A stretch of 6,444 nucleotides of DNA from assembly GCA_964490145.1 (NCBI GenBank), contig CAZBBS010000139.1, positions 1-6,444 of the forward strand. The letters are read 5' to 3'. The stretch's first letter is position 1; the number at the start of each line of letters is the position of its first letter. Of the stretch, positions 1 through 5,473 are shown piece after piece. Source of the stretch: Eutrophocola sp964490145 (GTDB taxonomy: Bacteria > Pseudomonadota > Gammaproteobacteria > Pseudomonadales > Pseudohongiellaceae). The notes below the pieces were generated by a model, which searched no databases, had not been told where the DNA came from, and was given only the letters and a program-made list of their open reading frames with translations. The translations under genes and the position numbers were made by a program.

Positions 1-127
1 TACTTCTTTTTAAAAAGAAGTAACACAGCCCTTTGCGTCAAAGAAAGTAACGCCCGCCCGGCAGGGCAAAACCTACCCCGAAAGGCGAACAACCCTCCGT
101 CAGGAGAAAAACCAACCCGATAGGACG
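1..127. repeat. Left-edge intergenic repeat region: palindrome plus four degenerate ~20-nt units
   Basis: Positions 1-22 are a perfect 22-bp palindrome (TACTTCTTTTT followed by its reverse complement). A short hairpin follows, CTTTG-cgt-CAAAG at 31-43, running into AAAGAAAGTAAC (41-52, counting the shared A run). From 49 to 127 I see four consecutive imperfect units of 19-21 nt (49-67, 68-87, 88-106, 107-127). Each starts with an A-rich AAC-type end, continues with C-rich CCC/CCG and closes with an AGG- or AGGG-type end, giving small CC...GG hairpins such as CTCC-GTCA-GGAG at 95-106. CAAAGAAAGTAAC-like motifs recur in proteobacterial intergenic repeats, but I cannot show copy number from this window. 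The region lies downstream of the glutathione transferase gene. Its left border is outside the window. Confidence 0.6.
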
Positions 128-146
128 TAATTTAGAGGAGGTAAAC

Positions 147-160
147 GGAGCAAAAGCTCC
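147..160 (-). terminator. Weak hairpin just after the glutathione transferase stop codon
   Basis: GGAGC-AAAA-GCTCC forms a 5-bp stem with a 4-nt loop, starting 2 nt beyond the TAG stop of the minus-strand gene ending at 163. On the minus strand it is followed by GTTTACC, not by a uridine run, so it is at best a weak intrinsic terminator or a 3'-end stabilising hairpin. It is listed because it is the only hairpin directly at the end of this gene set. Confidence 0.3.
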
Positions 161-162
161 TG

Positions 163-963
163 CTAACTATCTATAAGCCTTTTGATATCCGGCCAGGATT
201 TCTGCCCGTTGGCATACATCTCATCCGCCAGTCCCTGCGGCATCCACTTCACAAACGCTGACTCAAACGCCGGACGTTGTTTAATAGCCTCGAACCAGCG
301 TTCCACATTGGGCAAACGGCCGTTTTGCCAGAGCGGCTCCATGGCCAGTGCGGCCAGACGGTTCAGGTAAGGTGCCAGGGCAACATCAGCCATGGTGAAG
401 CGCTTGCCAACCAGCCAGGGATTGGTTGCCAGAACGGCTTCCATCTTGTCGAGATAATCCAGGTACAGCTTTATCTTGTCTTTTGCGCCAGGGGCCTCGA
501 TTCCATCCTGGATCCATTGCCATTTGAGCAGACGTGCGGCTTTGCCGGCGCTGTCGCCGTTTTCGACAAAGTCTTCAAAACTGCCCACACCATTGCGCAG
601 TATGGTGTGACGATGAGATACCACGTAGGTAATCGCGGAACAGGCCGGATGCAGGTCCTCATCCACGGCTTTGGTCCATAACCGCACCCTTGCCCGGTCT
701 TTGGCATCCGCCGGCATCAACGGATAGTCAGTGAAGCGTTCTTCCAGATATTCACAGATGACTGTGGACTCCGGCAATACGAAATCCCCGTCAATCAGGA
801 GAGGGACAACCCCTTTGGGATTCAGCTTCAGGTATTCCGGATCGAACTGTTCTCCCGCCAGAATGTCGACATAACGACCTTCCCACGCTATCTGTTTTTC
901 CTCCAGGGCAAAACGGACCTTGGCGGCACAAGCGGATGAACCATGATGATAGAGAGTGAGCAT
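163..963 (-). CDS. Glutathione S-transferase family protein
   Basis: Predicted cytosolic glutathione S-transferase of 266 residues: an N-terminal thioredoxin-fold domain (about 1-80) and an all-helical C-terminal domain (about 95-250). Visible features are the N-terminal YHHGSSACAAKVR segment, where Ser10 or Cys12 is the likely catalytic residue, the VVP motif with cis-Pro54, the Glu65-Ser66 pair that binds the glutathione gamma-glutamyl group, and the FTMADVALAPY helix with the structural Asp193. Proteins of this kind conjugate or reduce electrophiles with glutathione; the substrate cannot be read from sequence. The frame extends upstream to a TTG at 978, but the ATG at 963 is preferred. It starts the family-typical MLTLYHH sequence and has AAGGGA about 6 nt upstream. 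The gene lies 32 nt after the methyltransferase stop, so co-transcription is plausible. A TATAGT at 978-983 in the gap could be a -10, but no matching -35 is evident. Confidence 0.93.
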   Translation of the reverse strand: MLTLYHHGSSACAAKVRFALEEKQIAWEGRYVDILAGEQFDPEYLKLNPKGVVPLLIDGDFVLPESTVICEYLEERFTDYPLMPADAKDRARVRLWTKAVDEDLHPACSAITYVVSHRHTILRNGVGSFEDFVENGDSAGKAARLLKWQWIQDGIEAPGAKDKIKLYLDYLDKMEAVLATNPWLVGKRFTMADVALAPYLNRLAALAMEPLWQNGRLPNVERWFEAIKQRPAFESAFVKWMPQGLADEMYANGQKSWPDIKRLIDS

Positions 964-995
964 CAAATATCCCTTCAACTATAATGGTAAACAGA

Positions 996-1736
996 CTACA
1001 TACCCAGCAGTCTCTTTAATCTGACCTTAAACCAGTAGACCTTTTCCCTGAATGCCAGCCGCTGGTAGAAATACTGCACTTTCACGGCAAACGGTTCCTG
1101 CATGAGACCGTCATCAAGTCTGAACGGGTTATCCCGATCTGCGCGTCGCTGATTGTATTGCTGCTTCCACCAGTCATCACCTGTTGTGGTGAAGGCAGGA
1201 TTTGAAGTTCGTCTGAAAATAGCTGTGGTTCGGGCCATTTCAACAAATTCCCACATGGCATCTTCCTGGAGAATGTCTGCCATCCTGCCAATCGACGCAA
1301 TCTGGACATCATCAATGATGAGCAATCCACCAGGCCTGACCAGCGGATAAAAATGAAAATATTCAATATCTGGAAAGGGGTATCCATGGGGACCATCGAT
1401 TAATACACAATCATATTTCCCGTCATGGGCATATCCTGGCAATGTCTGCTGGGTGGGACCAAACACGAACTGCACACGATCAGGCTGGAACAGCTCTGAC
1501 TGTCGGCAATACATAACACTGGAACCCTGTTCCATCTGGTCATCCAGACAAAACGACGTAAGACTGGTCACCAGGTTGGAGAACAGGATGGTCGAACGGC
1601 CGCAACCGGTTTCAGCGGATTTCACGGCCCCTGCCGGCATCAACTGCTCTATGCGCTCGAGGACATCATAGGCCAGGTTGCCTGCCGCCTGCTGACCGCG
1701 ATTCTCTTCCGAGAGTTTCAGCTGTTCAGAAAACAC
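996..1736 (-). CDS. Class I SAM-dependent methyltransferase, substrate unknown
   Basis: A 246-residue protein with a Rossmann-type methyltransferase core. Motif I is ETGCGRST at 42-49 (SAM-binding glycine loop). An acidic pair, Asp65-Asp66, ends the second strand region. YDCVLIDGPHGYPFPDIEY at 108-126 and the RPGGLLIIDDV block at 134-144 resemble the Methyltransf_24/CmcI-like group, in which the DG.H and DD motifs often bind a metal. That group acts on small molecules or sugars; nothing here fixes the substrate. The C-terminal 20 residues are basic and hydrophobic (Lys/Arg/Trp/Phe-rich), possibly a membrane-surface or partner contact. The start is GTG at 1736 with AGGAG 6 nt upstream, a strong ribosome site that decides the start. 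It follows the MOSC gene by 64 nt and precedes the glutathione transferase by 32 nt. Confidence 0.85.
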   Translation of the reverse strand: MFSEQLKLSEENRGQQAAGNLAYDVLERIEQLMPAGAVKSAETGCGRSTILFSNLVTSLTSFCLDDQMEQGSSVMYCRQSELFQPDRVQFVFGPTQQTLPGYAHDGKYDCVLIDGPHGYPFPDIEYFHFYPLVRPGGLLIIDDVQIASIGRMADILQEDAMWEFVEMARTTAIFRRTSNPAFTTTGDDWWKQQYNQRRADRDNPFRLDDGLMQEPFAVKVQYFYQRLAFREKVYWFKVRLKRLLGM

Positions 1737-1781
1737 TTTTCACTCCTGTACTACTTGAAAAACAGGCCGTTATAGAAAGAC

Positions 1782-1793
1782 CACGCTAGCGTG
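1782..1793. other. 12-bp perfect palindrome in the MOSC-methyltransferase gap
   Basis: CACGCTAGCGTG is a perfect palindrome in the 64-nt gap. On the minus strand it is followed by GTCTTTCT, a poor uridine tract. It could be a weak hairpin or a dimeric protein site; nothing in the sequence decides between these, and chance is possible. Confidence 0.3.
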
Positions 1794-1800
1794 CCCTGCT

Positions 1801-2352
1801 TCAGAGCTTTTTCACACCGTCGCCAACGGCAACGGCGCCTGACTTGATCACCCGGGCATTCACGCCCCTCAGGTTTAGAGACTTGCCTCCGGCAGAATTC
1901 ACAAAGGCGGTAGCATCCTTGCCGAAACGTTCGGAGAACTTTTTGCAACCCAGATGCGGCTCATCCGTCACTTCAACCACGGCCTCGCCTATTCCCAGGT
2001 GCGTACCGGGTGGCAGGTTTTCCGTACTGAGATCAAAATCGACAAAGAACTGGTCACCGGCTTCAGGCCAGCGCGCCTTATCACCACAGATGGCATCGAT
2101 CACCCGGGAATTCATCAGGGTCAGCTGGCACTTGGGATCAGCCCTTCCATCAGGCATATGCCGGTTTCCCCGTGCCAGCCAGTTATCACCGACCAGGCCT
2201 TGCTCATCATGGAGTTCGGCTTGCTTGAGCACTCGTCTTTTATTGGTATCAGGTCGTGACACAATCATGGCCACTGCCCCCTCGTTGGCAGGCGAATCCT
2301 GGATCTGCTCCAGGTAGGATTCCATTTGCTGCAGGGTTCTGTTCTCGTGCAT
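1801..2352 (-). CDS. MOSC domain-containing protein
   Basis: A 183-residue single-domain MOSC protein, the fold shared with the C-terminal domain of molybdenum cofactor sulfurases and with YiiM/YuaD-type proteins. Key features are QLTLMNSRVID (76-86), GDQFFVDFDLSTENLPPG (99-116), the HLGCKKFSERFG segment carrying the family's conserved cysteine at Cys136, and LNLRGVNARVIKSG near the C-terminus (159-172). MOSC proteins are thought to handle a sulfur atom or bind the molybdenum cofactor through this cysteine. The stand-alone type is often tied to reduction or detoxification of N-hydroxylated compounds, which is family inference only. The start is ATG at 2352 with AGAGG about 8 nt upstream. It lies 47 nt after the threonine aldolase stop and is probably transcribed with it. 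No molybdenum cofactor gene is present in the window. Confidence 0.92.
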   Translation of the reverse strand: MHENRTLQQMESYLEQIQDSPANEGAVAMIVSRPDTNKRRVLKQAELHDEQGLVGDNWLARGNRHMPDGRADPKCQLTLMNSRVIDAICGDKARWPEAGDQFFVDFDLSTENLPPGTHLGIGEAVVEVTDEPHLGCKKFSERFGKDATAFVNSAGGKSLNLRGVNARVIKSGAVAVGDGVKKL

Positions 2353-2399
2353 GACTACATCCTCTTTGTCAGCCGCTACGTCAACATGAAAGAAATGGA

Positions 2400-3407
2400 T
2401 CAGGCATAAAACTCACCAACGACTTTCACCACCCTGTCGATATCGGCTCTGCTTACATCAAGGTGGGTTACCAGTCGAATCTGTTTGGCAGCATCCACCA
2501 GTATGCCCTGTTGCTCCAAATGTGCTGACAATGTAATTGCATCACCCTTGCGCGGTCTCATGAACACCATGTTGGTATGCAGGGTATCAATATCGACATC
2601 CAGTGCATCGATGTTTGCCAAGCCCTGCCCGAGCACCAGGGCGTTGGCATGGTCCTCAGCGAGCCGCTCAATGTTGTTTTTCAGTGCATAGATACCCCCT
2701 GCCGCAATAATCCCTGCCTGGCGCATACCGCCTCCCAACATCTTGCGCCAACGCCGGGCATGAGCAATGAGATCGGTGGGCCCACACAGCACGGACCCCA
2801 CAGGAGCACCCAGACCCTTGGACAGGCATACCGATACACTGTCGAAATGCCGGGATATCTCTTTCACATCACAGCCCAGCTTAACGGCTGCATTGAAAAT
2901 TCTTGCCCCATCAAGATGGGTACTCAGGCCACGTTGCCGGGCCAGGCTGGTAGCCTGTTCAAGGTAATCCATCGGCAGGACTTTCCCGCCAATGGTATTT
3001 TCCAGGGAAAGCAGGCGGGTAATGGCAAAATGAAAATCATCCGGTTTGATGGCAGCAGCAATTTTGTCCAGGTCAATGGTGCCGTCACGATTCATCTCCA
3101 AGGGCTGGGGCTGGACACTGCCGAGCACTGCGGCACCCCCCCCTTCGTATTTGAACGTGTGGGCCTCCTGACCAACAATGTACTCTTCCCCGCGCTGACA
3201 GTGGCTCATGATGGCCAACAGATTGGACTGGGTGCCGCTACTCACATAAAGAGCAGCTGGCGTTCCGAGCATATCTGCTGCCATGGTCTCCAGTTTATTG
3301 ACTGTCGGATCATCCCCCCAGACATCATCGCCTACAGGCGCACTGGCCATGGCCTTAATCATGCCCGGTGTGGGTCGGGTGACTGTATCACTGCGGAGAT
3401 CTATCAC
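2400..3407 (-). CDS. ltaE: Low-specificity L-threonine aldolase
   Basis: PLP-dependent enzyme (fold type I) that cleaves L-threonine or L-allo-threonine to glycine and acetaldehyde in the cytoplasm. The 335-residue length matches E. coli LtaE (333). The N-terminus MIDLRSDTVTRP is the family signature. His83 stacks on the cofactor, the HLDGAR motif (164-169) supplies Asp166 and Arg169, Lys197 in SVCLSKGLGAPVGS is the Schiff-base lysine, and Arg229 and Arg311 (IRLVTHLDV) are the likely substrate carboxylate and phosphate contacts. The start is GTG at 3407, chosen because it gives the canonical N-terminus. The nearest Shine-Dalgarno-like GAGG is about 12 nt away, so initiation may be weak. It lies downstream of the citramalate synthase across a 228-nt repeat-bearing spacer and 47 nt upstream of the MOSC gene. 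I see no convincing promoter of its own. Confidence 0.96.
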   Translation of the reverse strand: MIDLRSDTVTRPTPGMIKAMASAPVGDDVWGDDPTVNKLETMAADMLGTPAALYVSSGTQSNLLAIMSHCQRGEEYIVGQEAHTFKYEGGGAAVLGSVQPQPLEMNRDGTIDLDKIAAAIKPDDFHFAITRLLSLENTIGGKVLPMDYLEQATSLARQRGLSTHLDGARIFNAAVKLGCDVKEISRHFDSVSVCLSKGLGAPVGSVLCGPTDLIAHARRWRKMLGGGMRQAGIIAAGGIYALKNNIERLAEDHANALVLGQGLANIDALDVDIDTLHTNMVFMRPRKGDAITLSAHLEQQGILVDAAKQIRLVTHLDVSRADIDRVVKVVGEFYA

Positions 3408-3426
3408 GGGAAATTTTCGCCTCAGG

Positions 3427-3553
3427 TTTAACGGGGAAGTTCAACAAATAAACATGGACCAAGGATGCAAGAGAAAAGAGGCAAGATGCAAGCAGGAAGA
3501 CGACAAGATCAGGCAAACTTTTGCTGACAAGGAAAACGTAAACTTCCCTTTAA
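3427..3553. repeat. Imperfect inverted repeat in the spacer upstream of the threonine aldolase
   Basis: GGGAAGTT at 3434-3441 is the exact reverse complement of AACTTCCC at 3541-3548. Both arms continue with TTAA-type flanks (TTTAAC at 3427-3432 and TTTAA at 3549-3553), giving an approximately 13-bp imperfect inverted repeat about 100 nt apart. It overlaps the heptamer-repeat element and could mark the ends of a small non-coding element, or a long-range RNA stem in the aldolase 5' leader. Confidence 0.4.
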
Positions 3554-3628
3554 CGTGAAGACCCAGGCATTACAGATAAAGGCTATCCTTGCCTCTTGCC
3601 TCTTGTCTCTTGTCTCTTGTCTCTTGTC
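3463..3628. repeat. Heptamer-repeat element between citramalate synthase and threonine aldolase
   Basis: The right arm (3587-3628) is a tandem array of six 7-nt units: CCTTGCC, TCTTGCC, then four perfect copies of TCTTGTC. The array stops 7 nt from the citramalate synthase stop codon. The left arm (about 3463-3512) is a degenerate, opposite-strand version rich in CAAGA. AGAGGCAAGATGCAAG at 3478-3493 matches the reverse complement of the right arm at about 14 of 16 positions. The element is therefore an imperfect inverted repeat with about 75 nt of unique sequence between the arms. Its organisation matches that of the element at the right edge of the window. Confidence 0.7.
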
Positions 3629-3635
3629 TATGCCC

Positions 3636-5225
3636 TTATCCCTGCTGCTCAACACCGCTGTGCAGCCGGGTATTGATCATCCGCAGGGTGGCTTCCACGG
3701 CCGCGTATACCTGGTTGGCATGCACGCCTCGAGTGCGCATGTTGCGTCCGGGTTGACCGAAAACATTACCCGCCCAGGTAATAGTACATTCAGTCAGGGC
3801 ACCGGGCTTGCCACCCTTGGGAATGCGTACGGAGTAGTCCACCAGCTCCGGCATCTCGAAATTCACCTTGTCGAGAATCTTCTTCATGGCATCAATGAAA
3901 GCGGCATAACCACCATTGCCACTGCCGCTCTCACAGAAAGGCTCACCATTGATTTCAACTTCCAGATTTACCCTGGACGCTTTCTCGAACTGGCTGTTGA
4001 TCTCACAGTCCACCAGGCGGATATGCTGGTAGTCGCTGGTCTCCAGTACATCGGCGATGATGAAGGGCAGATCATCAGCGGTTATGGTTTCCTTGGAATC
4101 ACCCAGTGAGACCACCCTCTGCAAAACCCGCTTGAGATTTTCCTCGGACAGGGTAATACCCAGTTCCTCGATATTCTTGAGCACAGAAGCCTTGCCACTG
4201 AGCTTGCCCAGGGCATAGGTGCGCTTGCGGTCAAAACGTTCGGGGCTTAGCTGGGTTTCATACAATCCGCCTTTCACATCGCCATCGGCATGAATGCCTG
4301 CCGTCTGGGTGAACACATCCTGGCCCAGGATGGGCATGTTGGCGGCGATGTACTTGCCAGAAAATTGTTCCACCATGGTGCTGATGTCATGGAGGTGGGA
4401 TTCATCTATGCCAGTGGCAATGCCCATCTTGTCTTTAAGCACTACCGCCAGCTCAGCCAGGGAGACGTTGCCTGCACGCTCACCCAGGCAGTTCATGGTG
4501 CAATGCAGACTGGAAACGCCGGCACGAACGGCTGCCATGCAGTTTGCCGTGGCCAGGCCATAATCATTGTGGGGATGAAAATCGAAGGTGACTCCCGGAA
4601 AGCGCCCGCACATATCAGACAATGCTGAAAATACTTCATCAGGACTCATGACGCCCAGGGTATCCGGCAGCATGAAATGCTCGATACCACAATCCCTGAT
4701 GGCATCCATCAGGTTGAAGACATAGTCCGGACTGTCCTTGTAACCATTGGACCAGTCTTCCAGATAGGCATTGACCTTCAAACCCTGCTCACGGGCATAG
4801 TCGACGGTTTTCAGGATATCGGCCACGTGCTCATTCAGGGTTTTGCCCAGCTGATTCGTGCAGTGTTTTTCACTGCCTTTCACCAGCAGATTCAATACCT
4901 TGCCGCCGGCCTCACGAATCCAGTCCACGCTGCGAGTGAAATCCACAAAGCCCAGCACTTCCACCCGGTCATCCAGGCCATGGGGCCGGGCCCAGTCAAC
5001 AATGGCTTTAACAGCGTCCTGCTCACCTGCCGACACACGTGCTGATGCTACCTCGATGCGATCAACACCCAGAGACTCCAGCAGGGCCTGTGCAATGTTG
5101 AGCTTTTCCCCGGCCGTGAACGACACGCCCTGGGTCTGCTCGCCATCCCTCAGGGTGGTATCCATCAAACTGACATAGTCCGGCAAGGGTTTTGCCTGGC
5201 CCTGTGTTTGGCTGGTTGTACTCAC
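3636..5225 (-). CDS. cimA: (R)-citramalate synthase (LeuA/CimA family) with C-terminal regulatory domain
   Basis: Predicted to condense pyruvate and acetyl-CoA to (R)-citramalate, the first step of the threonine-independent route to 2-oxobutyrate and isoleucine. At 529 residues it has a TIM-barrel catalytic domain (about 17-290), linker subdomains and a LeuA-type allosteric domain (about 400-520). Seen: LRDGEQT with Arg26-Asp27, Tyr154 and Glu156, Thr189, metal-site HPHND (217-221), NCLGERAGN (245-253), and His312 and Asp314. These align with Leptospira CimA (recalled) at a constant +10 offset, including the pyruvate-pocket leucines (Leu91, Leu114) and Tyr322, which favours pyruvate over 2-oxoisovalerate. 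Residue 320 is Gly where Leptospira has Asn. The start is GTG at 5225 with AGGAG 6 nt upstream. An isoleucine-codon attenuator precedes it. The alternative is 2-isopropylmalate synthase; the leader and pocket argue against it. Confidence 0.85.
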   Translation of the reverse strand: MSTTSQTQGQAKPLPDYVSLMDTTLRDGEQTQGVSFTAGEKLNIAQALLESLGVDRIEVASARVSAGEQDAVKAIVDWARPHGLDDRVEVLGFVDFTRSVDWIREAGGKVLNLLVKGSEKHCTNQLGKTLNEHVADILKTVDYAREQGLKVNAYLEDWSNGYKDSPDYVFNLMDAIRDCGIEHFMLPDTLGVMSPDEVFSALSDMCGRFPGVTFDFHPHNDYGLATANCMAAVRAGVSSLHCTMNCLGERAGNVSLAELAVVLKDKMGIATGIDESHLHDISTMVEQFSGKYIAANMPILGQDVFTQTAGIHADGDVKGGLYETQLSPERFDRKRTYALGKLSGKASVLKNIEELGITLSEENLKRVLQRVVSLGDSKETITADDLPFIIADVLETSDYQHIRLVDCEINSQFEKASRVNLEVEINGEPFCESGSGNGGYAAFIDAMKKILDKVNFEMPELVDYSVRIPKGGKPGALTECTITWAGNVFGQPGRNMRTRGVHANQVYAAVEATLRMINTRLHSGVEQQG

Positions 5226-5288
5226 GATGTGCTCCTGTTGTCTAACCTGACTGTATTTCCGTCCCGGATTTTCAAGGGCCAGAAATGC

Positions 5289-5313
5289 AAAAACCCGCCG
5301 TTTGGCGGGTTTT
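5289..5313 (-). terminator. Intrinsic terminator of the citramalate synthase attenuator
   Basis: On the minus strand AAAACCCGCC (5313-5304), loop AAAC, and GGCGGGTTTT (5299-5290) form a perfect 10-bp stem with a GC core. The last four stem bases plus one more T give a five-uridine run (5293-5289). It lies 63 nt upstream of the synthase GTG and downstream of the leader peptide, so transcription into the synthase must pass it. It could also end read-through from the acetyltransferase gene. The hairpin is nearly symmetric and has a T tract on the plus strand too, but no plus-strand gene ends here. Confidence 0.92.
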
Positions 5314-5390
5314 CAAAATCTTGTGATGACAAATAATCAAAGATCCAACCCGCCTTCAGCGTCGGATAATAATAATGCCCTTGATTATTT
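5304..5390 (-). promoter_or_regulatory. Isoleucine attenuator: competing antiterminator and leader hairpin
   Basis: Two alternative pairings surround the leader peptide. First, GGCGGGTT (5354-5347), beginning 1 nt after the leader stop codon, is exactly complementary to AACCCGCC (5311-5304), the first arm of the terminator; pairing them prevents termination. Second, AAATAATCAAGGG in the leader codons (5390-5378) pairs over 13 positions, two of them G-U, with TCTTTGATTATTT (5343-5331), holding GGCGGGTT in its loop. Inference: a ribosome stalled on codons 7-10 (ATT ATT ATT ATC) for lack of charged isoleucyl-tRNA breaks the second pairing but leaves GGCGGGTT free, so the gene is transcribed. A ribosome reaching the TGA covers GGCGGGTT and the terminator forms. 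This is the logic of the trp, his and ilv attenuators. A T-box is not indicated, as the peptide carries the signal. Confidence 0.88.
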
Positions 5391-5394
5391 TCAT
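5356..5394 (-). CDS. Isoleucine-rich leader peptide of the citramalate synthase gene
   Basis: A 12-residue ORF, MKIIKGIIIIRR, from ATG at 5394 to TGA at 5356-5358. Six of twelve residues are isoleucine, with four consecutive isoleucine codons (ATT ATT ATT ATC) and also an ATA. The peptide itself is expected to have no function; its translation reports the level of charged isoleucyl-tRNA. The stop codon sits 1 nt before the antiterminator strand, as attenuator control needs. An in-frame ATG at 5406 would give a 16-residue form beginning MQYT. No strong Shine-Dalgarno sequence precedes either ATG. There is no leucine or valine codon, so the signal is specifically isoleucine, which supports a citramalate rather than an isopropylmalate role for the downstream gene. 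The ORF is too short for standard gene finders. Confidence 0.88.
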   Translation of the reverse strand: MKIIKGIIIIRR

Positions 5395-5413
5395 GGTGTA
5401 TTGCATGCCGCGC

Positions 5414-5442
5414 AGTCTCGGGGGTTTGAGCCTCAAAGTCAA
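5414..5442 (-). promoter_or_regulatory. Candidate promoter for the leader and citramalate synthase
   Basis: On the minus strand TTGACT (5442-5437) is a five-of-six match to the sigma-70 -35 box. At 17-nt spacing lies GAGACT (5419-5414), which matches only three of six -10 positions. If used, transcription would begin near 5407, almost at the upstream leader ATG (5406). The good -35 and position just before the leader are seen; activity is inference. The weak -10 lowers confidence, and an activator or a different -10 is possible. Confidence 0.45.
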
Positions 5443-5460
5443 GTATTAATGGCCGCAGGC

Positions 5461-5473
5461 CCCGTATTACGGG
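5461..5473. other. Palindrome over the acetyltransferase stop codon
   Basis: CCCGTATTACGGG is an inverted repeat with 6-bp arms around a single base, overlapping the TAA stop at 5467-5469. On the minus strand a second small hairpin, GGCC-TGC-GGCC (5460-5450), follows directly. Neither is followed by a uridine run, so they are not convincing terminators. Confidence 0.3.

Noticed and set aside
49..127. CRISPR-like reading of the four ~20-nt units
   Set aside because: Units are directly adjacent, degenerate, and have no spacers of constant length; no cas gene is in the window.
964..978. TTG start for the glutathione transferase, five codons upstream
   Set aside because: The ATG at 963 gives the family-typical N-terminus and has a better placed ribosome site.
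2577..3431. 284-codon open frame on the plus strand
   Set aside because: It lies opposite the clearly recognised threonine aldolase gene, has no recognisable domain, and its composition follows the codon pattern of the opposite strand.
3555..4109. Plus-strand frame starting in the heptamer array, with a hydrophobic, signal-like N-terminus
   Set aside because: The apparent leucine/serine-rich start (LASCLLSLVSCLLS) is just translation of the tandem TCTTGTC repeat, and the rest is antisense to the citramalate synthase.
5226..5288. Riboswitch or T-box between the terminator and the synthase start
   Set aside because: Only about 60 nt with no T-box-like or riboswitch core motif visible; the peptide-based attenuator accounts for the terminator.
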